From: Eumeta japonica
Lineage: Eukaryota; Arthropoda; Insecta; Lepidoptera; Psychidae
Length of the DNA stretch: 64,000 bases
Direction of reading: 5' to 3'
Assembly: GCA_005406025.1 (NCBI GenBank)
Contig: BGZK01000731.1
Location: 90,001 to 154,000, forward strand
The translations under genes and the position numbers were made by a program. Shown piece by piece: positions 1 to 11,149 of this stretch. Under the pieces are notes generated by a model. That model had not been told where the DNA came from. It ran no database searches and was given only the letters and a program-made list of their open reading frames with translations. Each line of letters begins with the position of its first letter. Positions within the stretch are counted from its first letter, which is position 1.

Positions 1-880
1 CTTGCTACAGGAACAGAAGCGGCGTATTTCTATGAGGGATATCGATCAATGCGGATGTAATCGCATCGGGGAAAAATGTACGTGTATTTATCCACGGAAC
101 AGGAGATATTTCACGTCACTGTCGCGTGAGATAACATCACGCGTTCCGAGATGATATCACCGCTGCGCTATCTTTACATACGTCCATATCCGAGGTAGAG
201 AAATGATTTTCGGTGGCCGCATATTCCGCATGTTTCTCTTTTTGCAGGTGACACGAATCCGACGAGGGTATCGACATTCGTTCCTGTTTCCGCTTCCGTT
301 TCTTTTTCTTCGATACGACGACTTTAAAATGTCGCCGCATCGATGTAGCCGGGAACGGGGACGGCAAATAGAAATATCGAAGCGAGGACGGCAAAATAAA
401 CTGTACACTGAGACTGTACACGCGGAAGCATCGCCCGACGCATCTCATCGCCGCAGTCGTTCCGGGCCGCGTGCCGTACAATATCTAAATATTGGCGCAA
501 CTTCAATCCACTTCGCCGACTCGGCGGCGATACGGCGGGGGGCCGGGCGGCGCGGGGAGGGGCGGGCGGCGTTTTCGTTTATTAGGGATGCGAAATTTCA
601 TCTTTCCCGTTTACACGGGAAACGTCCTTCGGTGGGACCTTTAACGTTTTCTGATATATTAAACGTTCGGTCGCCTGCGTCACGGGTGCCGTGTTTTGCC
701 GGCAATGTACGATGTGCTGCTCTGTATATACGCTTCATATATTGGAATGTTTACGGCCGTCCTTACTCGTCCTCGCATAGGTCTTATAACGTGCTGCCGT
801 AGACGTGTGGTCTCGGTCTGAATACGGACAGTGGGCGATAGACGTTGTGTTGACCTCATGGGCGTCGGAAACTTGACAAC
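1..880. other. GC-rich block, no gene recognised
   Basis: This stretch is clearly richer in G, C and CpG than the DNA that follows, with a run of almost pure G and C near 530-575. Stop codons are rare because of this composition, which leaves a 199-codon open frame on the + strand (203-802) and shorter ones on the minus strand. The translation is rich in Arg, Ser and Phe and shows no domain, signal peptide or repeat that I know, so I regard it as a composition artefact. It could be a regulatory island, a 5' untranslated exon or the edge of a promoter. No function is assigned. Confidence 0.35.
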
Positions 881-3800
881 TCCTCGAATATCGAACAAAT
901 AATAACTGACAGTAATTGAATCAGCTTACGCTTTTTTGGTCAGATGTGAATATTCTGAAAGGTTTTCAATATTTTAAGGTCTGATTAATTAATCGTTTAT
1001 TTTCATTATTCCGTAGCATTATATTAAAAGCACAATAAATTGGAAATAACTGAAAATCTTACGAATTAATGGACAGCTTCAAAACAAAGCTTTAATGACG
1101 TTCTTATTTATGAAATAAATAATGTGTGGTTTTCTAAAAGGACACTATGAACCTTAAATGCATCTCTGTTTCATAGTAAATTACGTATTCTCTTTGCATT
1201 ACGCATCATGTGTAAATCCTCAGTGATGCAGGCTTGAGCGGTCACCTTCGTGCCTTTTGTGTTGCGGAGATGGCCTGTACATTTCAAGGAAAAGAACATA
1301 TAATTTAAAACTCTCTATAAAATGTACATTAACAGATATTTTTTGTTAAAAAAATACACTGAGTTCTAAAAAATAAATTAAAAAAGGGAAACAAAATAAA
1401 CCTTTACAATGCCACCGAGCTAGATCAACGAATTCAATCAATTTTGGATTGATGCCATACGAATGCTTTATCTCGAAAATTCGGGATCATATGCTTCAAC
1501 AGTTATAAGATACAAATTTAGCATAACAAACCATATGGGCTTAGACTCAGCCCTATTGGACGCTTAAAAGAACGTTAATAATAATATAAATAAATGTATA
1601 TTATATAGATATGTAAAGTTATTTCGTATATACGAGTATAAAATACATAAATATATAACAGAACGAGGGCTCTAAGTGTACCCATAAACTGTAGACGCGC
1701 AATGGTATAGGTCCAACAACTATACACGGAACGACCTTTTAAAACATCAATATTCCCCAAATTACATAAATGCATTCCTTGTTCCATACAATAGCTGACC
1801 CTTCTATAAAATTCCTGGATTATACATTACGCAGATAACATATCAACGATTCGTATGGCTTTTCGTTTAGTCTTAACTCGTATAAGAAATGTTTTTGATA
1901 TGTTCCGTAAGGCAAGTCAACATATTAGTAAATTATTTTACTTAGCCAAGCATATTTGTAAGCGTTGTAGTAGTAGAGTAGATACTATTTGATAACTAGA
2001 CAATTAATATGAACGTATAATTGATGATGTAAATCTTTGGTATCAGTTACGAACCTTTACGTTCGGAGGCAAAATCATCGTCCTTGACATTAGTTTTTAA
2101 CGTGAGTTCATCCGTGTGAATTACAAAATTAGATAAAGTGCAGTACTGATTTGAAATTGGTCTTCATGATGCCTAAATTAGAGAACCCCTTAACATCTCA
2201 AAATGCGTTATTATTAAAAACGTTACAGATGGCTAATTTTCAACATTTTATTCTGCTTTTTTTTCTTTAATAATTTTGTAAATAAATCCTGGCACTTATC
2301 TTGTAGAAAAGCTATTAAAAATGTTCTCAGAGGCAGTTCTAAACGTGAAAGTATAGCAATCTGACTCGAGGTCCAAATACGCGGAGGAAAAATCTCCGGC
2401 GATATTTCACCGGCTATCCCTGGAGATCCTCCGAATATTTCAAACTCTTCTCTCGACGAGGAGGGGGTCCCCGGCGAGTGCGTTGCAAATTCACTCATCT
2501 AAATCGTTCAATGATTATGCGCGTCACCGGTCCTGCATACAAGGGGATACGACTGCAACTCCTTCTGTGGCTCAGCTTATGGGACGTCTAATAAGAGCGA
2601 GGGAAGCATCGGATTCGAGTTTGGTCTAGCAAAATGTTTTTAAAATTACTTTCTAAACGTTTCGCCATTGCAACTAAGTGTCTGAAATGGGATGTACGCA
2701 TATTGCCTTCCTTTTTCTAATAGATAAAGTTGTTTCATCTTAATATAACTACTCTAAACGAGAAGTGAGTTTTTTGCGAAAAACAGTTAAAAGCTTCTTA
2801 AGATTATGCGCGATAGTCCATTAGATTCGGGATGAAATTTTAAGAAAGACATTTTTTTGTACCACAAACAAAAAAAGGGGCCTCCGTATTTTAGCAATAA
2901 CTCGAGAAATATAAGAGATAGAGCGAATTTAAAGAATAACTTCTTAAAGAAGATGAAATTTTTATAATAAAGTTACAACTCCGGGAACTCTATATCCTTT
3001 GTAAATAATTTGACATTGGAAATAGCTTGCGCGTGCTTATTAGAACGTGAGTGCCCCGCGGCTGATGAGAGTATACAACACAAAATATTTTTTCTATAGT
3101 ACTAAGTATAAATTTAAAAACTGAATAAGTTATAATGTCATCTGCACACTTAAAGAAATATAGCCCTATTAGGAAATACAAACTATATTAGTTTTTTAAA
3201 ATGTCATACAATTGTCAATTAACAATTTTTTTTCGCACTTCTGTTTTATAAAAGTTCAAATAATTGTCCCATATTTGTTTGCTTCTTGGAGCTCTTCTTA
3301 TATACATATTAAATAAGAGTGTTGTATCATTTTTTTATTACGATTTTTTAAAGTTATTGAAAATTGAATATTCGGAAAATGTTAAACTTTTCCTTTTACC
3401 AAATGTTTCATTACTATTGTTTTTGCATCTGATAATGGCATTTAGTAATGTAGTGAAAAAAATTTTTATGTCATATCTTTGTAAATTGTTTATAAAGAAA
3501 TAGATAAATTTAATACTTTCAAAAAAAAAAGGTCTTTATAATTCTGTTGTAAAAAAATAATAATTTAATAAAAAAATTTAAGTGGTTATAGATTTCTTTC
3601 TATCAAACATTTAAATATTTTGATAAAAAATATTAAAAAAAACAATAATTGATTTTTTTCAATATAATAACAATGTTTTTATCAAAAATTTATTTGTTTA
3701 TTATCTTCACAATATGTTGTAACCAAATTCAAATTTGCATTATACTTTTTTTTGGAAATAATTAAAAATTTCAAAACGGCCATGTGTGGCAAAGTGTTAA

Positions 3801-4380
3801 AATTGTTTTTTTTTTTTGTATTTTTATTACAAATTTGGCAATCTGAAGAATAAGATTTACGAGAATTTATGAAATAATTGAACATCATTAAATATATATA
3901 ATTTTTCTCGGTAAAATAATTACTACTATTTTGCATACAATATTAATATTGAGCACTTTTTTGAACTTTTTTATTTCACGTTACATTGGATTGGTACATT
4001 CCCACTTTTGCTATTGTGATGTATCTATTTTATGTCTTGACCACTGTAAACATTTTTGCACCGTAAACATCGTAAACAAACAGAAAATTGCTGTAAACTC
4101 GCTTTCAAAATTAAGAATTATTTTACCTGTCTCGACTATTACAGCCAATCACCAGGAACTTTACAACTTCAAGATTACATTTTTTTTTTTTGAGAGCTTT
4201 CTACAGAGTGCCAAGTAATAATTATCTATTTTTGTTTGAAATAAATGCCTAGAATCATTAAGAACGCTAACGAACTTCTAAACTTGTTTACTTAATTAGA
4301 TAAAACAGCAAGTAGCATTTTGGACTTTTTTCAAATTTCAACTCGCTTATGAGAAACAGTCTCCGTTTCTCTCGATTAAA
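881..4380. other. AT-rich non-coding stretch
   Basis: I see no gene here. The sequence is AT-rich, with many homopolymer runs (A or T of 8-12, for example near 3810 and 4180). Short open frames such as the minus-strand one at 2223-2498 and the + strand ones near 3264 and 3931 have low-complexity Phe, Leu, Lys and Ile composition and no recognisable domain. A brief GC-rich patch at about 2375-2480 contains purine and pyrimidine runs but no splice-site pair that would define an exon. It is most likely intron or intergenic sequence. Confidence 0.5.
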
Positions 4381-4960
4381 CTTTAAAAATGTTTTCCAAC
4401 TAGAACTCCCCACGCCGCCATCCGTCACGGTCAACTAAAACGAATATCTTTAAAAGTGCCCTTTTCGAATTAACTTTTGGCTCGCCCTCTGCGAGTCCGG
4501 TCGGGTGTTAAGTAAAAGCCGTTTATAACCGTTTAAAGGGAGCACGTAGGGCCTGTCTCAATTAAGGACGGGCGCGGTGAGTGATTTAGTATTTAGTAAG
4601 GCGAACGAGCGGCCAGTTTGACGAAGGTACGGTGCAGCCCACTTTGCCGAGTATCGATCGAGTTGACCGCACCGCGGCTACGTCGCCGCTCAAGAGTCGC
4701 CATGATAGATCCTCTGCTTTCTCTCGACTGTTTGCAAAGTTGAATAATTGTTAATATATTTTACATATATATACGTGGCTCCTTTATATCATATATATGT
4801 ATATTGAAGAGTGATGAGTGTGTAGTTTTCAAAAGCGTCGGTTTTCGAACCACGCGTTCCGTGCCTCCGAAGGCACATCAAGCAGCCGGACTCGACGTTG
4901 AGCCAGAGTGAAGAGCTTAAGGGTACGTCTCCCTCGATCTAACATAGATTGTGGGTGATG
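4380..4960 (+). promoter_or_regulatory. Possible promoter or 5' untranslated exon
   Basis: A CpG-containing block lies between AT-rich flanks. A short open frame starts with the ATG at 4701 (MIDPLLSL...) but stops after 13 codons and does not look like a signal peptide. Near its end, at 4921-4928, the sequence AAGGGTACGT resembles a splice donor. The mix of GC-rich upstream sequence, short upstream frames and a donor-like site would suit a 5' untranslated exon on the same strand as the Beat exon 1.5 kb downstream. No TATA box or initiator stands out, and no transcript evidence is available. A plain regulatory island is an equal alternative. Confidence 0.2.
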
Positions 4961-6455
4961 ATACCTTAACAACACTATGATAAACATTTGACATCATAAC
5001 AACATCGATATCGACAATGTCGATGTTTAAATTCCTCCTTTCCTCGTACTGCCTCATCGATCGGCCGTTTATTTTTAACAAAGATTAAAGTTCAACTTTA
5101 TAACAGAAAACTCGGATACGAATTCGGCGTACTTGTGTTCGGTGACCCATATATTCCTTTACCTATACGCAGTGACACAACTCCAAGGCAGTCCTTTTAT
5201 CGCAATTTTCATTACATTCTTTTCATGTATTCAATACGAATAATAATACTGAGCTTTAACGATAATATTGATATATTAATGACATGGAGATATAAAGGAT
5301 TATTATAAACCAATAAATAAAAAGTCAACTCGAGTCTTGGGGAAGAACGGATACGTTATTTTATGCCATTGTATTTCTATTGAAATTCACCAATGGTTAA
5401 GCCATTGTTGAATTCACCAACTAACACACAAGTTTAATACATGGAATGGTATACTGATGGAATACACAGTCACGTGACACACATATTTTTTCTAATTGCT
5501 GTTTGTCTTCTTATAACTGGACAGTGGCAAAATCTATTGATGAACTTTAGTACACTCATAGAACTCATTATCACCTGAAATATAGGTTATTATTGTCTGT
5601 CTGTCAGTCTGTAAATATCCTTATAAGTAAACAATTTAAAAGACATTATATTCATTTGATCGTTCTTCTTCGAAATGAACCAAATAGGGGAATAAATGAG
5701 AATTTTAAGGGCGAGTGGCGTAAGGAAGAAGGAAAACAAGCGAGAGACCGTCAGCGAGAGAAATAGCGAAAATATTCTGTCGTAAGGCGTACTATTTAAG
5801 CACTCCTAGGCAGTATGTTATATTACAGTTATATGTATATATAATTATAATGTAAATATAATGTAAAATACGGAACAGCGGTACGACGGGCTTCTGTGAC
5901 TAAGTGATGAACCGCGTCCGATTGACACGACTTTTTCACATACTCTTTTTTTGGCTTCATTAGCCATAGTGAAGCCCGAGTTGAACAGATTAATTTGAAA
6001 TATCGTATTTTTATAATAATACAGTACTATTAGTATAAATACAACAAAAATGTTTTAAAGATTTGGATTCATATACCTTTTAATTATTTAAACACTAAAT
6101 TCTTTAACATAATTCTACGCAATTAAATAAACGTCATCCTTCACGTATTTATCGTCTCATTTCCTTTTGATCGACATAAAGCATTTTGACGGTGATGAGT
6201 TAGGGTCGCTAACTGAGCCATATAGTAGACCTTCTTTTACATACGTGGGGTATATACGACACGCATTCATTAACTGTATAGGAATTATACAGCATACGTC
6301 CTCAACTATCAAATAATTACGCAAATTTAATATAAGTCATTCTTATTTTTTATTTGGATAGATTGTTGTTATATTTTTATTTTTGGGATCTACTTTTACG
6401 TTTGTCTCCTTAGGGGCATCGCTTTACAAATTAATCGGATTCCCTTGCTCCCCAG
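4961..6455. other. AT-rich stretch upstream of the Beat exon
   Basis: There is no recognisable coding sequence. A patch at about 5690-5780 is purine-rich and GC-richer, with short GA-rich and CG-containing words, but has no open frame of note. The last 15 bases, up to 6455, form the polypyrimidine tract and AG of the acceptor used by the following exon. The open frame that runs into the exon from a TTG at 6383 is intronic and should not be read as part of the protein. Confidence 0.5.
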
Positions 6456-6661
6456 GCTCCGTCTGCCTTCGCAACGTGCACATCCTGGCTCCGGAGGCCG
6501 TCAAGCGAGGAACCCTGGTCGAGATGAGGTGCCACTACGACCTAGAACAAGAGACTCTGTATTCCGTGAAGTGGTACCGCGGTGATAGGGAGTTCTGTAG
6601 GTACTCGCCGCGGGAAGTGCCCCCTCTCAAGGTTTTCCCCATTCCCGGGATAGAAGTAGAG
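6456..6661 (+). CDS. Internal exon of a Beaten path (Beat) family immunoglobulin protein
   Basis: This exon codes for the first half of the N-terminal Ig domain of a Beat-family protein. Drosophila Beat proteins are secreted or GPI-anchored neuronal Ig proteins that regulate axon fasciculation and bind Side-family receptors. The exon reads from the second base of a split Gly codon and gives 68 full residues. They start SVCLRNVHILAPEAVKRGT, then show the B-strand cysteine (residue 25, MRCHYDLE), the family hallmark LYSVKWYRG with the core Trp at residue 39, a basic REFxRYSP segment, and KVFPIPGIEVE at the end. The acceptor is preceded by a pyrimidine tract ending CCCCAG, and the donor is GAG|GTAAGT. 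The exon enters in phase 1 and leaves in phase 0. The F-strand cysteine would be on the next exon, which I did not find. Residue 47 is Cys (TGT, 6596-6598), where I expect Tyr or Phe in this family. The Beat subtype cannot be fixed by eye. Confidence 0.88.
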
Positions 6662-7275
6662 GTAAGTACTAGTACACATCTACGAGTCCTTAACTTGAGT
6701 GGCGTTATGACCATAGATAGATCGCGTTGGTTTTGTATTAATGTTTGCCATTAAAACTAGAAAACTCATTTTCATATTTAATAAATGAAAAAAATAGATT
6801 TTTCTTTGGCGTGAGTAAAAATGAATTATTATTTTTTTAATTGAACTTTCCTCATCTCTGTTTTTTTCTTATGCAGGTAACAAGAGAAATGGTGAATGTT
6901 GAGGCATTTTTTTTAATTCGATTTTAAATATTACATAAAAAAAATAATTTCATTGGTAAAACTTTTTTTTTTTAAATGACTTAAAAGTAGCTGAAATCTT
7001 TTGTGAACGTAAGTTACGTAAGTAAACAGTCTATAGCCCGTTTATGCGATTTTCTTGTTTATAATGTAGAACTATTAGATTTTTTTAAAATCATATGGTA
7101 AAGAGTTTTTCTTTAAATGGTGCACACGCATTTAGTTTCATAGTAAAATTTCACCATCCAAGCAATGAATAGATATAGCTTCAAAAATATGACAGCACCA
7201 CAAAATTTGACGTAACAGATAATTATATATAATCGAACAATTTATCTTAATTAAGAAAAATATATCGGATGAATA
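6662..7275 (+). other. Start of downstream intron
   Basis: The sequence opens with the splice donor GTAAGT and becomes AT-rich at once. A TCTTATGCAG tract ending at 6877 resembles an acceptor, but the frame after it stops within a few codons in AT-rich DNA and lacks the expected Ig second-half motif (Tyr-x-Cys). I see no exon here. Confidence 0.55.
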
Positions 7276-7421
7276 TATTTGCGGCGGGTTATATCAAAAG
7301 TAAAAACGTAATTTGCAAAAGCAATCAATAGGTTTTGTCATATAATGTATGTGTGATCTGTCAAACGTTACGGATTAAGTTTACGAATTACCTTTTCGCT
7401 TTTGGTGCAATACGTTGTAAA
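7276..7421. mobile_element. MITE, copy A of a pair (with 10791-10943)
   Basis: This is a short inverted-repeat element. The left arm begins GCGGCGGGTTATATCAAAAG and continues into a TAAAAACGTAATTT block. The right arm, read on the other strand, begins TTACAACGTATTGCACCAAA and continues into a block resembling AAAAGGTAATTCGTAAAC. A second copy with the same arms lies 3.5 kb downstream. It has no coding capacity, so it is a non-autonomous DNA transposon remnant. The superfamily and target-site duplication are not resolved. Confidence 0.6.
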
Positions 7422-8300
7422 AATTATCTATTAACAGCAGTTTCAAATTATCGTACACGATTTCAAAGGGGAACTCCGATAGCCATTTTCTAACACCGGG
7501 CGGTCTATGCACAAATTCCTCATAATATCATCTCTATAAATTACGCAAAGTATACAAAAGATAAGCGTTCTCAGAGAGTATTGAATACGTACTCTTATAG
7601 ACGCTAAATTGACAGAGGTGTAAGGAGAATTTTATAAAAAAATTGCATCAAAAGTCACTTAATCACTTTGTTTAAACGATGCACCTTGCAGAACAATCAA
7701 CTTCGTTTTAAAGTCGTATAATACATTCTTCATATATAATGGATTGACACATAAAAATAATATGTTGCATCTGGCATTTAAAATAATTAAAAACATGTTA
7801 ATGCAAATTTTTTTTATTTTGTATTTACAGAATTAATAATTGTTAATAAATTTCCACCATGCACGGTAAATCAATCGATGGAATTTTCTAATGGATTTAT
7901 TAAAGATGGCGCTGTCGTCGTGAATGGGTTCACAATATTAATCTAGGTTGTGTGGATTGGAATTTTGACAACATATATCTTCATTGCTTTTACACATAGA
8001 TATATCTTGGACATCACACGTGATAACAACACCCCCAAAAATCAATACTTGAAAAATCAATACTTCGATCGAGTATATTTTGTAAACGCTTATTAAATAT
8101 TAAGTTGGACTCCTCGTGAGACAAACAATAAGTAAAATAAACGGCAACTAGCATAGGTAATGGCGCGTGACGAGGATGTAAAATATGAAAATCACGTTGT
8201 CTCAGTTTGTTACACCGGTCGGGACATTATGCTAATAAGTTCTGAAGTTTATCCAACAAATGAAAACTAGGTCGCTCCGGAGTAATACTCGGATTAGATT
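7422..8300. other. AT-rich intron-like stretch
   Basis: No gene is visible. Around 7900 there is a short GC-richer word (AAGATGGCGCTGTCGTCG) whose frame closes at once. Otherwise it is ordinary AT-rich sequence. Confidence 0.5.
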
Positions 8301-8530
8301 ACTTAAGTCAAGGTTATTAATGCCGCGGGGGCATTATGAATTCTACGACTCCTTTATTTATTTAGGCGTCGATTCGCCTGCCAAATTGGCGCGCTATTAA
8401 GATCTCGGGAGGCGATTTTGCGTCCGACCGAATTCGCGTCTTCACGACTTACGACTGTTATCGTGTTTTATTTGCGGCTTCGACGATGCGACTAGCCGCC
8501 GTGCGTGACCCTCTTAAAGTGAAATATTAA
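8300..8530. promoter_or_regulatory. GC-rich island, candidate conserved non-coding element
   Basis: About 200 bases rich in CpG stand out from AT-rich flanks. The block contains homeodomain-type TTAAT and ATTA cores among GC-rich words (for example GCGCGCTATTAAGATC) and has no long open frame or splice-site pair. Islands of this type in large introns of insect neuronal genes are often enhancers. That role is inferred from composition and position only. Confidence 0.3.
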
Positions 8531-8837
8531 TGGAAAACGACGTGTTTTTTGTATTTTTTTCACACTCAGCTTACGCATGTCACGTGCGTTCCCATTCGAA
8601 CCGCCCTGGGGTCATTTATTATCAGCATTTTTGCTGTTTAATTTATACGCAGAGTTTGCGACGCATTATGAGTCCTAAACGAAGCGCCCAGAGTTCAAAT
8701 TAGCCGATGACTTACCGAAGCTACATTTACTACAGCGGAGACGGCCCCGTGCGAAAGTATACAGACCCCTTAATTAATTTATTTAAATATAAACAGGCGT
8801 AAAGCTGAAAAAGAGTTCCCGTTTTCTAATTCGAAGA

Positions 8838-9062
8838 CTCTCCTATTGCGAAGGATTTGCGAGCTGAAGTTTATTTATGCGATTTCACGAAGCCGCCGCC
8901 GTATAAATTACGGGCCGGGGCCGGGTCACTTTTTCGAGCGAAATTGTTATGTTTATACTTTTAGAAAAGTTTCCGTTCGGAAGGAAAGGGGGCATGAAGA
9001 AAGGGGCGAGGTAAACTTAAAAACAACCGGACCCACCTCGACCGCACCTCTTGACGATTAAT
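8838..9062. promoter_or_regulatory. GC-rich island, candidate conserved non-coding element
   Basis: This GC-rich patch contains GCCGCCGCCGTATAAATTAC and a run of GGGCCGGGGCCGGG near 8915. The open frames that cross it on both strands are 60-71 codons and not protein-like. A TATAAAT word lies inside it, but no transcript structure can be drawn. A regulatory role is an inference. Confidence 0.25.
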
Positions 9063-9829
9063 ATTCATTACGCGAACCATGAAAATGTTTCGACGGCGAA
9101 TTGTGAATCTGCAAAACAAAATTATCGGAATAACAAAAAACAAATAACTTTAAACGAGTCGAGAGCTTAAATATGTTTTGATTGAAAACGCTTTCAACAT
9201 TATATAATGTCAGTCAAACTTTTGCCGGTTAACTTTAATAATCGACGCCCAAATTTGAAACGAAAGTGGAAGTAGAAACTTTACGCGACCTTCGAATAAT
9301 ATGAGCTTAAAATTTTTCAAGCACACACGATGCGTTTGAAGTAAACAAGCTCTTTAAATAATGAATAGTATTTCTTTTTTATTTGAAGCTATTAATTTTA
9401 AAACCCACAATTTCTTTTTACCTTTTTTAACAAAATTAGCTATTTTAATGATAAAAAAAGGGATTTTGACACGCTTGACTTGTAAGTCAAGCTAGGGTAA
9501 CCTATTAATATAATTATTTCATTTTTCGTAAATATAATTAGATACTTAGTAATGACTAAAAAGTATATTTTTAATTTCATAATCTCCAACTAAACAATAC
9601 AATGAAATGAAATTTATTTATATTTAATTACCAAACAAGAATCGATAGTGCCGGTTCGAGCGCTAAACGCGTCTTTATTCCTAAATAACGTCATAGCTTT
9701 TATAGAACCATCGCAATTTTCACAAGTAAAAAGGTCCATGTAATAATTAAGAACAACCGCCCTTTGTGAGCGAGCGCCGTAATCATAAGCAGAATACATT
9801 TTAAAAAGGCCCTATTATGAACGCAGTGG
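9063..9829. other. AT-rich stretch, nothing recognised
   Basis: Ordinary AT-rich sequence. A short self-complementary word, TTGACTTGTAAGTCAAGC, sits at about 9475-9492. I see no gene, repeat family or tRNA. Confidence 0.5.
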
Positions 9830-10260
9830 TCAGAATGAAATGAGCGGCGCGTTATTATCATGCTTTATACGAAAATGTGGGTCGGCGGGCGCATACATTC
9901 CGTGTCCAATTATGTCGCGTCCACTGTGCACGCTTTTGGGGGGAGAATTATTAGGATAAACACGGCCGCGTGTGCGGGGATGTTTTTGTCCGGGCGCTTT
10001 TGAAGAATACCGCATTCTAATCTGCCGCCACCGCTCGGGTATTAATCGCCGTTAACGTATACGGTACATGTGAATAGAGTTAATGTACAAGCGCGATAAT
10101 GGGTCAGTGGTCAGTAGCGTCGCCTGCACTTGCCGGAGTCGATGCTGGCTATTAGCGAACTTATCGAGTTTTCAGTTCGGTTCATTTTCAGCTATTTAAC
10201 GTTTACCGCAAGACATAGGTCACCGTCTAGATCTCGTATGATGTAGGACCGCCGATCAAC
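9830..10260. promoter_or_regulatory. GC-rich island, candidate conserved non-coding element
   Basis: About 400 bases of mixed GC-rich and TAAT or ATTA-bearing sequence (GCGCGTTATTATCATGC, CCAATTATGTCGCG, GGGTATTAATCGCCG). No open frame has a recognisable domain, and none of the transposon signatures seen elsewhere in the window occur here. It fits the pattern of intronic conserved elements near developmental genes. Conservation cannot be tested here. Confidence 0.3.
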
Positions 10261-10790
10261 ATTGGCCCGCAACCCTGAGCAGGTCGTCGGTTCACCTAAC
10301 AAAAGGTTGTCCGATGCTAGGTCTTTCAGTTCGTGTTCGCCGCTCGAAAGCCTTTTTTTTTCCAGCGGTTATCAGTTCTTCAAGCGATGTCGCGTGCCCT
10401 CACCACTTCTACTTAATGATTCTGTAAGCTATTGTAGTCAATCGCGTTCTGCTACAGATTTCTCTTTTTCGGAATTTGTCACAGAGAACAAACACAACTG
10501 TTTCCATCGTACATTGAACTACTCTGAGCTTTTCTACAAGACTAAGACCGAATCGAAACCACTCTCTCTGTCTCTCAGAGAGCACGTTGTGCCGTCGATC
10601 CTCGACATTGTCACCATATTGGTGATAATAGTCATTGACATCCCTTAATTCGCATTGAACCAGCAACAAGGGTTTAACTTTTAGTACCCTCAAACTGAAA
10701 TAAGAAGTTTAGAGGAGGATATGCCTCAGAAAAAAGGCAATCGAAACGTAACAACAGGTGAATATTTCTATGGATCCTCAGATATTGAGC
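10261..10790. other. Unassigned stretch with a 128-codon open frame
   Basis: A + strand frame (10262-10648) opens with TTG and is Ser, Phe and Leu-rich. A shorter minus-strand frame overlaps it. The translation has no domain, signal or membrane segment that I recognise, and the splice context is poor. The GC level is intermediate. It is probably a non-coding continuation of the GC island to its left, but an untranslated exon cannot be excluded. Confidence 0.3.
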
Positions 10791-10943
10791 AACGTTTACG
10801 GCGGGTTGTACCAAAACTAAAGTAAAAACGTAATTAATAAACGTAATCTGTAAGATATGAAAGATTGTCCATACATTATTTATCAAATCTTACCGATTAC
10901 TTTTAAGAATTACGTTTTAACTATTGGTGCAACACGGCGTTAA
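10791..10943. mobile_element. MITE, copy B of a pair (with 7276-7421)
   Basis: The left arm runs AACGTTTACGGCGGGTTGTA, then CCAAAACTAAAG and AAAAACGTAATT. The right arm, read on the other strand, runs TTAACGCCGTGTTGCACCAA, then TAGTTAAAACGTAATTC. The arms are imperfect inverted repeats of about 45 bases around an AT-rich centre with no coding capacity. The arms match those of copy A, which identifies a small dispersed family in this locus. Confidence 0.65.
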
Positions 10944-11149
10944 TCTTAATTCTTAAGCGCTAAAAATAATCAAAAGTATTAGCAATTACTCTATTTGAAC
11001 TATAGTGGACCACGGACTATGTCTTCCGTACATTATTCTAACATTGCTATCTTTCGAATCGGCTTAAAAAAAAACGTACTTTCGTAAAAGCCCGGTAAAA
11101 CATCGAATTCATGGGGCACTTTACAATCTAACAATACTGGTGCCCCGGA

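Noticed and set aside
203..802. 199-codon open frame on the + strand, the longest in the window
   Set aside because: It lies in GC- and CpG-rich sequence where stops are scarce. It has other open frames on the opposite strand and no domain, signal or splice support.
2223..2498. 91-codon minus-strand frame starting MSEFATHSPGTPSSSREE
   Set aside because: It starts plausibly but decays into Lys-rich sequence from AT-rich DNA. There is no domain or splice support.
6383..6455. Upstream extension of the Beat open frame from a TTG
   Set aside because: The pyrimidine tract and AG at 6455, and the loss of Beat similarity before it, show that this part is intron.
10262..10648. 128-codon + strand frame as a gene
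   Set aside because: Composition is Ser, Phe and Leu-rich without domain, and the C-terminal hydrophobic stretch is too short and isolated to support a membrane protein.
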